NCBI GenBank assembly: GCA_963704035.1
Contig: CAVPGR010000004.1
Coordinates: 930,001 to 994,000, forward strand
Length of the DNA: 64,000 bases
Reading direction: 5' to 3'
DNA from: JAOSJL01 sp963704035
Lineage (GTDB): Bacteria; Actinomycetota; Acidimicrobiia; IMCC26256; JAOSJL01
Made by a program: the position numbers and the translations under genes. How positions within the stretch are numbered: the stretch's first letter is position 1; each line of letters starts with the position of its first letter. The notes below the pieces were generated by a model. That model was not told where the DNA came from. It ran no database searches and saw only the letters and a program-made list of their open reading frames with translations. Shown piece after piece: positions 48,244 through 55,786 of the stretch.

Positions 48244-48765
48244 ATGGTGAGTCTCAGCCGCTCATATGACTTCCGGCCCGACATTCCGACCCTGCGGGCA
48301 GCACTCAAGCGACACTTCGAGGGTCTTCCGGGCGGCGAAGCCGAGACTCCCAGAATGGATCTCACGGTCGAGGTTGGCATGGACTCGTGGCAGCACGACT
48401 CGCTCGAGGAGTTCTTCGCCGACTACGCGAAGGACGAGGGTGGCGCCGCTCTGCGCTCGTCCTATTCCGCGGGTGACGACCACTACGTCCTCTCCGTCAA
48501 CGCTGGCTACATCATCTCGGACCTGAGCGTCTCTGTTGACGCCCCAACTCGCGCCCAGGTTCACAGCGTGTTGGAAGTCTTCGACGAAGCGGCCGCAGCG
48601 CAACAGGAGAAGGCCGACGCGTTCGCCCGCGAACAAGACCACAGCGAAGAACAAACCACCCACGCGGAAACGACGAGGCGTTCAGCGCGCACGGCTCTCG
48701 CTTGGACCATCCTCGGCGTCATCATCGGGATCGTGGGATTGAGTGTGGCGCTCCTCCTTCTCTAG
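48244..48765 (+). CDS. Tail-anchored membrane protein (cassette D)
   Basis: 173 residues. An alpha/beta N-terminal domain (LSRSYDFRPDIPTLRAAL, YVLSVNAGYIISDLSVSV), a long charged helix rich in Glu/Gln/Ala, and a C-terminal membrane helix (ALAWTILGVIIGIVGLSVAL). It lacks a signal peptide, so it is probably a tail-anchored cytoplasmic protein. No family recognised. A strong hairpin follows the stop. Confidence 0.6.
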   Translation: MVSLSRSYDFRPDIPTLRAALKRHFEGLPGGEAETPRMDLTVEVGMDSWQHDSLEEFFADYAKDEGGAALRSSYSAGDDHYVLSVNAGYIISDLSVSVDAPTRAQVHSVLEVFDEAAAAQQEKADAFAREQDHSEEQTTHAETTRRSARTALAWTILGVIIGIVGLSVALLLL

Positions 48766-48830
48766 GCGCGAAGAAGCCCCCGACCACGAGGGCCGGGGGC
48801 TTCCATGGGGGTGCAGAAACCAACCCGGAG
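48762..48830 (+). repeat. 69-bp direct repeat, copy 1 (contains hairpin)
   Basis: CTAGGCGCG...CCAACCCGGAG occurs here and again at 50177-50244, with three substitutions and one indel. The unit starts at the stop codon of the upstream gene, holds a GC hairpin and ends with GGGTGCAGAAACCAACCC. It may mark a fossil cassette boundary. Confidence 0.8.
48773..48803 (+). terminator. Perfect 10-bp GC hairpin
   Basis: GAAGCCCCCG pairs with CGGGGGCTTC across an 11-base loop, eight bases after the stop of the tail-anchored protein gene. No T-run follows. It fits an actinobacterial-style terminator. Confidence 0.6.
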
Positions 48831-48859
48831 GTCGGTCCCATGCACGCTCTAGGTGCTAA

Positions 48860-49030
48860 GTGCGCCTTGACGGTGACGACGACGTTGTCTTCGTCGTGGT
48901 CGTCTTCCTCAGAGTGCAGGAGAACGCGGAGTGCTTCGTCGACCTATCCGACGCGGGTTGGATCCCCACCGAGTGTGCGAACGAACCGGCCTGTGGCCGA
49001 CCGGGCAGGTCGCGGCTGAGGGATGGTTGA
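48860..49030 (+). CDS. Possible 56-residue ORF
   Basis: GTG start; reads VRLDGDDDVVFVVVVFLRV, then QENAECFVDLSDAGWIPTEC and ACGRPGR. Composition is protein-like but there is no clear ribosome site and no family match. Treat as doubtful. Confidence 0.25.
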   Translation: MRLDGDDDVVFVVVVFLRVQENAECFVDLSDAGWIPTECANEPACGRPGRSRLRDG

Positions 49031-49072
49031 CGTCAGACCCCAGGGGACGTGATCCGGCGAGATCGGTTCGCC

Positions 49073-49567
49073 CTACTTGGTTGCTGGGTCCGTATCGGGT
49101 CCGCCTGAAGAGAACGTCACACCGGCCTGTTGTTCTTCGAGTGTCGGCGGGTCCTCGCCGAGCGGGACGAATCCGACTCCCCCGTAGTGGTGACCAACGA
49201 GCGTCTCGAGGTCACCACCGAGCACAGGAATCGGTGGATCTGGCTGGAATCCAGTGACGACGTGGTCCGGCGCGCGCCCGCCGTCAGGATCGAGGATGTC
49301 CAGCTTGGCGATGTAACCAGCCACGTTGCCGTCTTGATCCAGAGCCGAGACGAAGTCCGGAACCTGGGCAAGGTCGACTCCGTTGTCCGTCCATGCCGAC
49401 TCAGGTATGGGCCCCTTCGTGGGCTCTGCTGGCGGCGAGCCGCTACTACCCCCTATCGGCGCCCGCGATGCCGTCGCGAACACGACAAGCGATCCCAGAA
49501 TCAGGACTGCGCCAATCACCAGCACCTGGAGAACCCATCGACTTCTCGGCGCTCCATCAACGTTCAT
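49073..49567 (-). CDS. Single-pass membrane-anchored extracytoplasmic protein (cassette D)
   Basis: 164 residues. N-terminal helix (WVLQVLVIGAVLILGSLVVF), then a Pro/Ser/Gly linker and a domain with DFVSALDQDGNVAGYIAKLD, PIPVLGGDLETLVGHHYGG and GVGFVPLG. The DQDGNVAGYI segment looks like a short beta-hairpin repeat unit. No family recognised. It starts 11 bases after the end of the next gene upstream, so they form an operon. Confidence 0.55.
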   Translation of the reverse strand: MNVDGAPRSRWVLQVLVIGAVLILGSLVVFATASRAPIGGSSGSPPAEPTKGPIPESAWTDNGVDLAQVPDFVSALDQDGNVAGYIAKLDILDPDGGRAPDHVVTGFQPDPPIPVLGGDLETLVGHHYGGVGFVPLGEDPPTLEEQQAGVTFSSGGPDTDPATK

Positions 49568-49577
49568 GGGCATCCCC

Positions 49578-50075
49578 TCAGTAGTTCTGGGCAGGCGAGT
49601 TCTGAATCCCGGTCACATATGCGCTTCCGTTCCACCACCTACCGTAGGCCCTGGTATGGAAAGCCTGGAGCCCAGGGGGGTTGCCGCACACGGAGCCCAC
49701 CAATTGGGCCCACGAGGACCGGGAACTCGTGTAGTAATAGCCGCCGACTCCACCGCAGTACGAGCCGTTGTAATAGCCGTCGAAGGACACGCCGATCCAC
49801 CCGGCGTTGAAAGGTACGGGGTTCGTGCATTCCTGGCCGCTCGGGGAGTTGTGGGCACGAGCATACGAGGTGTGCTCCGCATATGCACCGTTGGCGTCGA
49901 TCGCTGAAAGGAGACAGTCATCTGCCCACCAGTTGCCCGGCCAGTACGGTCCCGTGTCGCCTTGGTATACGAGGCCAGACGACGCGCACGCGCTGAGCAG
50001 GACGGTCAGGGCGACTGCTGCGCCGACGATCGGTGCCCTGATTCGACCGTGAGAACGCCTCCGATCAGCCTTCAT
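49578..50075 (-). CDS. Small Tyr/Gly/Trp-rich lipoprotein (cassette D)
   Basis: 165 residues; ATG 50075 with GGGAGAG upstream. Lipobox LLSACAS. The mature part is rich in Tyr, Gly, Trp and Asn (PYWPGNWWADDC, GVSFDGYYNGSYCGG, GGYYYTSSRSSW) with four further Cys, which suggests a small disulfide-bonded, carbohydrate- or wall-binding domain. No family recognised. Confidence 0.6.
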   Translation of the reverse strand: MKADRRRSHGRIRAPIVGAAVALTVLLSACASSGLVYQGDTGPYWPGNWWADDCLLSAIDANGAYAEHTSYARAHNSPSGQECTNPVPFNAGWIGVSFDGYYNGSYCGGVGGYYYTSSRSSWAQLVGSVCGNPPGLQAFHTRAYGRWWNGSAYVTGIQNSPAQNY

Positions 50076-50176
50076 GTCGCTCTCCCCTGAACAACAGCAG
50101 AAAAGGAACAACGCGGTTCCATCTACTTCGAAGTATCCGCCCCCAGTTGCTACCGGTCAAGGTAGATCGCTGTGGC

Positions 50177-50244
50177 CTAGGCGCGCAGAAGCCCCCGACC
50201 ACGAGGGCCGGGCGCTTCCTGGGGGTGCAGAAACCAACCCGGAG
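50177..50244 (+). repeat. 69-bp direct repeat, copy 2, next to tRNA-Arg
   Basis: Second copy of the 48762-48830 unit; its hairpin (50188-50218) has one mismatch. It lies 33 bases past the 3' end of the intact tRNA-Arg gene, so it may act as the tRNA terminator. Confidence 0.75.
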
Positions 50245-50276
50245 AGGACGCGCCGCTGACCTGCACCCTTCACGAG

Positions 50277-50349
50277 CGCGCTCGGAGGGATTCGAACCCC
50301 CAACCTTCTGATCCGTAGTCAGATGCTCTATCCGTTGAGCTACGAGCGC
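50277..50349 (-). tRNA. tRNA-Arg(ACG), intact; integration target
   Basis: 73 bases fold as a full cloverleaf: acceptor GCGCTCG/CGAGCGC, D arm GCTCAACGGATAGAGC, anticodon stem TCTGA/TCAGA with loop CTACGGA (anticodon ACG), T arm GGGGG TTCGAAT CCCTC, discriminator G. CCA is not encoded. Its 3' half is repeated four times to the left. Confidence 0.95.
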
Positions 50350-50527
50350 AGGAGGGTCGAGTGTACCCGGGAGGTCTCGCGATGCCCGTGGCCGCCGAGT
50401 ACTCCCGGGCGTCTCGGCCGGCGTTCAACGCGCCCCTCTCGCCCGAGGACGGCGTTAGCCTTCGCTCCGTGAATCGTCCTGGTCGCCGCCGAATCGGTCT
50501 GCTCCGCGAATAGGAGCGCCACGCCCG

Positions 50528-51418
50528 ATGGAGATCAGCCGGCGTCAGTTCGTGGTCGGAATGGGCCTCACGCCTCTGCTGCGCTACGTCCCCACCTCGA
50601 CGATCGACGCCGCGTACGCGCAACAGCCCGAACAGGGGTTCCGGTTCTTCGACGAGCACCAGGCCGCCGTCGTCACCGAGGCGACGGCCCGCCTCATTCC
50701 CGGACCGACCGACGACCCCGCCGAGGCTGGTCATCCCGGCGCACGTGAAGCCGGCGTCGTCGTCTTCATCGACCTCTTCCTGTCGGCGTTCGACGACGAT
50801 CCACCTCGGATCTTCGCCGGCGGGCCGTGGAGCGACCGCCACGGTGGCGCCGAAAACGAGATGAAGAACTTCATCCCGCTCAGCACCCACGAGGAAGAGC
50901 AGTGGCGAGCACGCATCGCCGAGCTCCGGAAGCGATACGAAGTCGGGATCGCGGCCCTCGATGAAGCCGCCGGGGGCGACTTCGCCGCGTCCTCACCCGA
51001 CGATCAGGACGCGATCCTCGTCGCCGACACACCCGACGGGTTCCGCGGTCTTCTCTTCGAGCACGCCATCGAAGGCACCTACTCGAACCCGGAGTACGGA
51101 GGGAACAGGTCGCTGGTGGGCTGGAGCGAAACGGGCTCCGCCGGCGACGTGGCTCCTCTCGGTTGGACGGCGGAGGAGACCTCCGAGTCCGACGGTCCCG
51201 ATCCCGCTCCCCCCGACGCCAAGCTGCCGTTTCCACCCGAAGCAGCGGAAGCGGCCTCGGAGGGCGAGGAGGTTCTTCCCGACGAAGGGAAGCCTGCCGC
51301 GCAGAGATCGTCGCTCGACACGGGAGCGAGCGAGGTGATCGGGAATCCCGATGAGTTCTTGTCCGCGGCGATGCCCGGACTCGGTCGAAACAGGAACCGC
51401 CGGAGGACGCGTGGCTGA
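50528..51418 (+). CDS. Gluconate 2-dehydrogenase subunit 3-like protein with Tat signal
   Basis: 296 residues. The N-terminus MEISRRQFVVGMGLTPLL is a twin-arginine signal. The central part (VVTEATARLIPGPTDDPAEA, AGVVVFIDLFLSAFDDDPPR, MKNFIPLSTHEEEQWRARI) matches the small gluconate 2-dehydrogenase subunit 3 family, which escorts and anchors GMC-type dehydrogenases. The C-terminal third is acidic and low complexity. It overlaps the oxidoreductase gene by 8 bases. Confidence 0.82.
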   Translation: MEISRRQFVVGMGLTPLLRYVPTSTIDAAYAQQPEQGFRFFDEHQAAVVTEATARLIPGPTDDPAEAGHPGAREAGVVVFIDLFLSAFDDDPPRIFAGGPWSDRHGGAENEMKNFIPLSTHEEEQWRARIAELRKRYEVGIAALDEAAGGDFAASSPDDQDAILVADTPDGFRGLLFEHAIEGTYSNPEYGGNRSLVGWSETGSAGDVAPLGWTAEETSESDGPDPAPPDAKLPFPPEAAEAASEGEEVLPDEGKPAAQRSSLDTGASEVIGNPDEFLSAAMPGLGRNRNRRRTRG

Positions 51419-53300
51419 GCGTGCTGTCGTCGTCGGCAGCGGACCCGGCGCCTCAACTGCCGCGATGGTGCTGGCCGACGCGGGCTGGGACGTCGTGATC
51501 TTCGAGAAGGGCCGCAACCTCTTCGCAGGCGCTCTCACTGAACCCGCACCAGAGACGTTGTTCTCCAACGACGAGCTCAAGATGCGCAGAGGCTTCGGAG
51601 GACCCGACCTCGACGGTGAACCTCGAACGTTCCGTTCCTCGGCCGACGACCCCGAGCCTCTCTCCGTGGGAGACCTCAACACGTTGCCCACCACCGTCGC
51701 AGGCGGGACCGTTCACTGGGACGCCAAGACGCCCCGCTTCTGGGATATCGACTTCAAGAAGCTGTCGATGCTCGGCCCGATCGACGGTGCCGAGATCGCC
51801 GACTGGCCCTTCGCGTACTCCGAGATCGCTCCGTACTACGACGTGATGGAACAACTGATCGGTGTCCAGGGCGATGCCGACGTGCTGGCTGAAGGGCCGG
51901 CCGGCTTGCACGCTCCCCGATCGGGGCCGTTCCCGATGCCTCCGGGCGCACCGATGTACGGCTCCACGCTTCTGGCGGAGGGCGCGCGCCGTCAGGGCCT
52001 CCACCCGTATCCGTTCACCCAGGCGATCAACTCACAGCTCTACGACGGCCGCCCCGCGTGCATCGACTGCGGGTTCTGCTCGGGATTCGGCTGCCCGATC
52101 CACGACCGTGGCAGCGCCCTCGTCCCTCTCCGCCATGCGCTCCTCACGGGAAACGTGGAGCTCCGCGACGAGGCGATGGTGACGCGTATCGAACACGACG
52201 GATCGCGTGCCACCGGTGTCAGTTGGGTCGACGCCGACGGTGACGAGCACACCGAACCGGCGGACTTCGTCGTCCTCGGCGCAGGTGCGATCGAGAGTCC
52301 GCGGCTCGTGCTGCTCTCCGATGTGGAGGACTCGAACGGTTGGATCGGGGCGGGCACGATGTTTCACTGGTTCACCGACGGTTTCGGGATCTGGCTCTCG
52401 GAGCGGATCCATGCCGGGCGAGGCCGGGACTCATCACACGCCATCGACGACTTCTGCGACCCCGACTTCCCCGGTGCGCGCGAGGCTGCCGCGGCCGCCG
52501 GGCTTCCCTACTTCCGCGGTGGGATCGTCGAGATGGGCGGGACGACCCACCTCATGGACGAGGCGCTCCAGTACGTGGAGCTGATGGAGATCTTCGATGC
52601 CGACAAGCCGTTCGGTCGCCGCTTCAAGGACCTGATGCGCCTCAGCGCTCTCCGAGATCGGCTCACAGGATCGGTGATGATCGCCGAGGACCTCAACCAG
52701 CGTTCCAACCGCGTCGATCTAGACCCAACAGTTCGCGACCGCTACGGGCTTCCCGTGGCCGCCGTCACGTACGCGCCCCACGCGCATGAGCTCGTCGCTC
52801 AGGAGTTCTACACGCCACATCTCGTCGGCCTTATCGACGCGGCGGGTGCCGACGTAGCGGGGGCGACGGCTCAGACCGGAACGCCCGACAAGCCTGCACC
52901 GACGGGGAGCATCGTGCCCGGTGGCGCGCATCTGCACGGTGGGCTCCGCATGAGCCGCGGCCCGACAGACGGCGCCACCGACGAGTACGGGCGGTTGTGG
53001 GCGCTCCCCAACGTGGGCGTCGCCGACTCATCGGTGTTTCCGACCAGCGGAGCGCACAATCCGACACTCACGATCTTCACCACCGCGCTGCGCAACGCGC
53101 GCTCCTGGGCCGGGGTCGAGGGTGATCCGACGTTGCCGGCGACCTTCTCGGAGGGCCAGAGCGGGAGCAACGACGGCGGGGACGGCGCCGGAGCGGCCAT
53201 CGCCGCCGGCGTCGGAGCAGCGGCGCTCGGCGGTGCGGCGGCGGTGTCCTGGCATCGAGCACGACGGCGCGGACAGGCGAGCCCGGACGAACCGGTTTGA
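51411..53300 (+). CDS. GMC-type FAD oxidoreductase
   Basis: 629 residues from GTG 51411. FAD motif VVVGSGPGASTAAMVLADAG, a Cys cluster CIDCGFCSGFGCPIH typical of membrane-linked GMC dehydrogenases, ADFVVLGAGAIESPRL, and the C-terminal HNPTLTIFTTALRNA motif with the catalytic His-Asn. A final helix (AAIAAGVGAAALGGAAAV) may anchor it. Together with the Tat-exported subunit it should oxidise an alcohol or sugar outside the cytoplasm and feed electrons to the respiratory chain. Confidence 0.88.
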   Translation: MAERAVVVGSGPGASTAAMVLADAGWDVVIFEKGRNLFAGALTEPAPETLFSNDELKMRRGFGGPDLDGEPRTFRSSADDPEPLSVGDLNTLPTTVAGGTVHWDAKTPRFWDIDFKKLSMLGPIDGAEIADWPFAYSEIAPYYDVMEQLIGVQGDADVLAEGPAGLHAPRSGPFPMPPGAPMYGSTLLAEGARRQGLHPYPFTQAINSQLYDGRPACIDCGFCSGFGCPIHDRGSALVPLRHALLTGNVELRDEAMVTRIEHDGSRATGVSWVDADGDEHTEPADFVVLGAGAIESPRLVLLSDVEDSNGWIGAGTMFHWFTDGFGIWLSERIHAGRGRDSSHAIDDFCDPDFPGAREAAAAAGLPYFRGGIVEMGGTTHLMDEALQYVELMEIFDADKPFGRRFKDLMRLSALRDRLTGSVMIAEDLNQRSNRVDLDPTVRDRYGLPVAAVTYAPHAHELVAQEFYTPHLVGLIDAAGADVAGATAQTGTPDKPAPTGSIVPGGAHLHGGLRMSRGPTDGATDEYGRLWALPNVGVADSSVFPTSGAHNPTLTIFTTALRNARSWAGVEGDPTLPATFSEGQSGSNDGGDGAGAAIAAGVGAAALGGAAAVSWHRARRRGQASPDEPV

Positions 53301-53828
53301 TCCCGCCCGTCGTGTCGCACCGAGTGTTGGAAGGCTCGAAGGTGACCCTGCGGTCATTCGAAGACGACGATGTCGAAGCGGTGGTGGCGATTCTCAACGC
53401 GCCTGACGTTCGCGAGGTGGTGGGGCGGCCCCTGGGACTCGGCGCGGGTGCAAGGAGAGCTGCTCGAGGGCGGGTACACGGGGGTCTACGTCGTGATCGC
53501 CGACGAGCAGGTGATCGGTGTGGTGATGTACACGGAGGAATCAGACCCCGACTACCGGTACGCCGCTGTCGACATCACCCTTCATCCCGATTGGCACGGA
53601 CAGGGCTACGGCACCGACACGCTTCGTGCACTCGCTGCGCACCTCTTCGGTGATCGAGGGCATCACCGCCTGACCATCGACCCCGCTGTCGACAACCACA
53701 AGGCCATCCGGGCGTACGAGGCAGTCGGCTTCCGGCGGGTGGGCGTACTCCGCCGCTACGAGCGGACCGTTGCTGGCGAGTGGCGGGACGGGCTGCTCAT
53801 GGATCTCCTGGCCGAAGAGCTGAGGTGA
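53297..53828 (+). CDS. GNAT-family N-acetyltransferase (one frameshift)
   Basis: Starts at TTG 53297 or GTG 53312: VSHRVLEGSKVTLRSFEDDD, a RimJ/RimL-type opening. The frame breaks near 53421, where one extra G changes EWWGGPWDSAR. After it: YVVIADEQVIGVVMYTEE, DITLHPDWHGQGYGTDTL (acetyl-CoA site), HRLTIDPAVDNHKAIRAYEA and VGFRRVGVLRRYER. Acetylates an amine; related enzymes modify ribosomal proteins or aminoglycosides, substrate unknown. Confidence 0.78.
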
Positions 53829-53964
53829 CACGCGTCGTCGCCACGCCGCCGGGTGCCGCGACAGACCGCACCGCATCGACGAGACGCCCCCGTCGAGACG
53901 CCTCCGTTGGTATCGCTCGGATCCCATCGTTCCGCGGAGCCGACCGACGCACCACGCTGATCAG

Positions 53965-54047
53965 CGGAGGGAGAGGGATTTGAACCCTCGGAGGTTGCCC
54001 TCACTCCCTTAGCAGGGGAGCACCTTCGGCCACTCGGTCACCCCTCC
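53965..54047 (-). tRNA. tRNA-Ser(GCT)
   Basis: 83 bases with the long variable arm of serine tRNAs: acceptor GGAGGGG/TCCCTCC, anticodon stem CTCCC/GGGAG with loop CTGCTAA (anticodon GCT), T arm GAGGG TTCAAAT CCCTC. CCA is not encoded. Confidence 0.93.
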
Positions 54048-54078
54048 ACGGCGGAGTATACGAGGTGCGGCACGGTGG

Positions 54079-54609
54079 TCACGACCAGGCGCAGTCCGAC
54101 GCAGGACGGCAGGACCGCTGCCGTTGGACGACGTACGCGCTGCGCGGCGAGTGGGGAATCCCAGCGGAGTTCTCCACGTGGGTGGCAAGGCGCTCGAGCG
54201 TCGCCTCCATGTTCGCCGGGTGCTTCTTCGGGTAGCCCAGCTTCTCGATGAGCCACGGCGAACGCGCTGTCGAGTAGTCGAACGTCTCGGTCACGCGTGT
54301 CCGCGCACCGTCGTCGAGCGGTTCCAGCTCGTAGCGCCACCTGTGCTTCCCGAAATGGGCCCACGCGATCCTGCGGTTCTCGTCGAACTCCACCACCGTC
54401 GACTTGATCCGGTACGGCAGGCCGATCTTCATCGACATGCCGAACTTCGATCCCATCTCGAGGCGGTCGGGACCCGCCACGACCCCACGGACACTTCCCG
54501 ACCCGTCGATGGCCGGGTGCTGTCGCGGATCCGCCAGCACGTCGAAGATCTCTTCGGGTGATGCGCTGATCTCGCGCGACACCGACACCTGCTGCTCGTT
54601 CGTTGTCAT
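54079..54609 (-). CDS. SRPBCC/START-like protein
   Basis: 176 residues: VSVSREISASPEEIFDVLAD, then KFGMSMKIGLPYRIKSTVVE, RIAWAHFGKHRWRYELEPLD and TRVTETFDYSTARSP. This is the polyketide-cyclase/SRPBCC fold that binds hydrophobic ligands in a deep pocket. Function cannot be narrowed. The C-terminal 25 residues (SPRSAYVVQRQRSC...) look unusual and may be read-through past a lost stop. Confidence 0.8.
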   Translation of the reverse strand: MTTNEQQVSVSREISASPEEIFDVLADPRQHPAIDGSGSVRGVVAGPDRLEMGSKFGMSMKIGLPYRIKSTVVEFDENRRIAWAHFGKHRWRYELEPLDDGARTRVTETFDYSTARSPWLIEKLGYPKKHPANMEATLERLATHVENSAGIPHSPRSAYVVQRQRSCRPASDCAWS

Positions 54610-54633
54610 GGGAGGGACGCTAGCGTTCAGTTC

Positions 54634-55650
54634 GTGGATCCGCTCGACGCACTGGAGCGCATCGCCGGGCTCCTCTCACGCAGCGGCGCGCCCCGGTACA
54701 AGGCCGAAGCGTTCAAGAAGGCCGCGGCCACGGTCGCCCAGCTCACCGACGAGGACCTTCGAACCGTGGCAGCGGCCAGGCGCCTCAAGGACCTCCCCGG
54801 AATCGGGACTCGCACCGAGCAGGTCATCATGCAGGCGCTGGCCGACCAGGTGCCCGCGTATCTCCACGACCTCGAGAAGGGAACGGCGGATCCCGACACG
54901 TCGCGTGCCGGCGAGGTGATGCCCGCCGTGCGCGGCGACCTGCACCTCCACTCGGACTGGTCGGACGGTGGAGCGTCGGTGGAGCGCATGGCGACTCGTG
55001 CGCGCGACATCGGCCATGAGTATCTGGCGCTGACCGACCACTCCCCCCGCCTACGTGTCGCCCACGGGCTCTCGGAAGAGAGGTTGCGCGAACAACTCGA
55101 CCTCGTGGGCGAACTGAACGAGAAGCTCGCACCGCTTCGGATCCTCACGGGGATCGAGGTCGACATCCTCGACGACGGCTCGCTCGACCAGAGCGACGAG
55201 CTCCTGGCTCAACTCGACGTCGTCGTGGCGAGTGTCCACTCGAAGCTACGAATGGACTCCCGCTCGATGACGCGCCGGATGGTACGTGCGATGGAGAGCC
55301 CGCACACCGACATCCTCGGCCACTGCACGGGTCGGATGCTGGTGGGCAAGGGTCGTCCCGAATCCGAGTTCGACTCCGAGGTCCTGTTCGGTACCTGCGC
55401 CGAGCACGACAAGGCGGTCGAGATCAACTCGCGTCCTGAGCGGCTCGACCCGCCATCACGGCTGCTTCACGAAGCGGTCGAGGCCGGTGCCAAGATCGCC
55501 ATCGACTCCGACGCCCACTCCCCGCACCAACTCGAGTGGCAGCCCTACGGCGCGCACCGCGCGGCGGTGAACGAGGTGCCCGTGGACAGGATCGTCAACA
55601 CCTGGCCGGTCGACGATCTGCTCGCCTGGACCGCGTCGCACACCGCCTGA
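54634..55650 (+). CDS. PHP-domain phosphoesterase with N-terminal helix-hairpin-helix
   Basis: 338 residues, GTG start. Residues 1-95: helical HhH region (RYKAEAFKKAAATVAQL, KDLPGIGTRTEQVIMQAL) as in PolX-type proteins. Residues 105-335: PHP domain with GDLHLHSDWSDG, YLALTDHSPRL, GIEVDI, VASVHSKLRM, HCTGRML and IDSDAHSP, supplying the metal-binding His/Asp set. It resembles the C-terminal half of PolX without the polymerase palm; probably a DNA-repair 3' phosphoesterase or histidinol-phosphatase-like hydrolase. Confidence 0.85.
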   Translation: MDPLDALERIAGLLSRSGAPRYKAEAFKKAAATVAQLTDEDLRTVAAARRLKDLPGIGTRTEQVIMQALADQVPAYLHDLEKGTADPDTSRAGEVMPAVRGDLHLHSDWSDGGASVERMATRARDIGHEYLALTDHSPRLRVAHGLSEERLREQLDLVGELNEKLAPLRILTGIEVDILDDGSLDQSDELLAQLDVVVASVHSKLRMDSRSMTRRMVRAMESPHTDILGHCTGRMLVGKGRPESEFDSEVLFGTCAEHDKAVEINSRPERLDPPSRLLHEAVEAGAKIAIDSDAHSPHQLEWQPYGAHRAAVNEVPVDRIVNTWPVDDLLAWTASHTA

Positions 55651-55674
55651 CTCGGCGCCTCTTCGACCGCTCAG

Positions 55675-55757
55675 CGGAGGGAGTGGGATTCGAACCCACG
55701 GAGCTCTCGCTCAACGGTTTTCAAGACCGTCGCATTCGTCCGCTCTGCCATCCCTCC
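55675..55757 (-). tRNA. tRNA-Ser(TGA)
   Basis: 83 bases: acceptor GGAGGGA/TCCCTCC, anticodon stem ACGGT/ACCGT with loop CTTGAAA (anticodon TGA), long variable arm, T arm GTGGG TTCGAAT CCCAC. CCA is not encoded. It lies 29 bases downstream of serS in the same orientation. Confidence 0.94.
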
Positions 55758-55786
55758 GGGACCCGAGGGTAGCGGCGCGGAGCGTG

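Larger units (their letters stand above)
37317..50276. mobile_element. Genomic island: four integrase-less cassettes bounded by tRNA-Arg 3' halves
   Basis: Five direct copies of the tRNA-Arg(ACG) 3' half, all in the same orientation, divide the region: remnants at 37317, 41573, 45497 and 47507, and the intact gene at 50277-50349. Cassettes are A 37366-41572, B 41620-45496, C 45543-47506, D 47556-50276. This is the footprint of repeated site-specific integration at the 3' end of one tRNA gene, each event restoring the gene and leaving a partial copy. No tyrosine or serine recombinase, phage structural or conjugation gene is visible inside. Confidence 0.8.

Noticed and set aside
37317..50349. 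Integron cassette array with attC sites
   Set aside because: The boundaries are tRNA halves that keep the TTCGAAT T-loop and anticodon stem, not attC palindromes. No integron integrase is visible, and an intact tRNA caps the array.
50277..50349. Selenocysteine or suppressor tRNA
   Set aside because: Standard cloverleaf with anticodon ACG and no unusual arms; ordinary tRNA-Arg.
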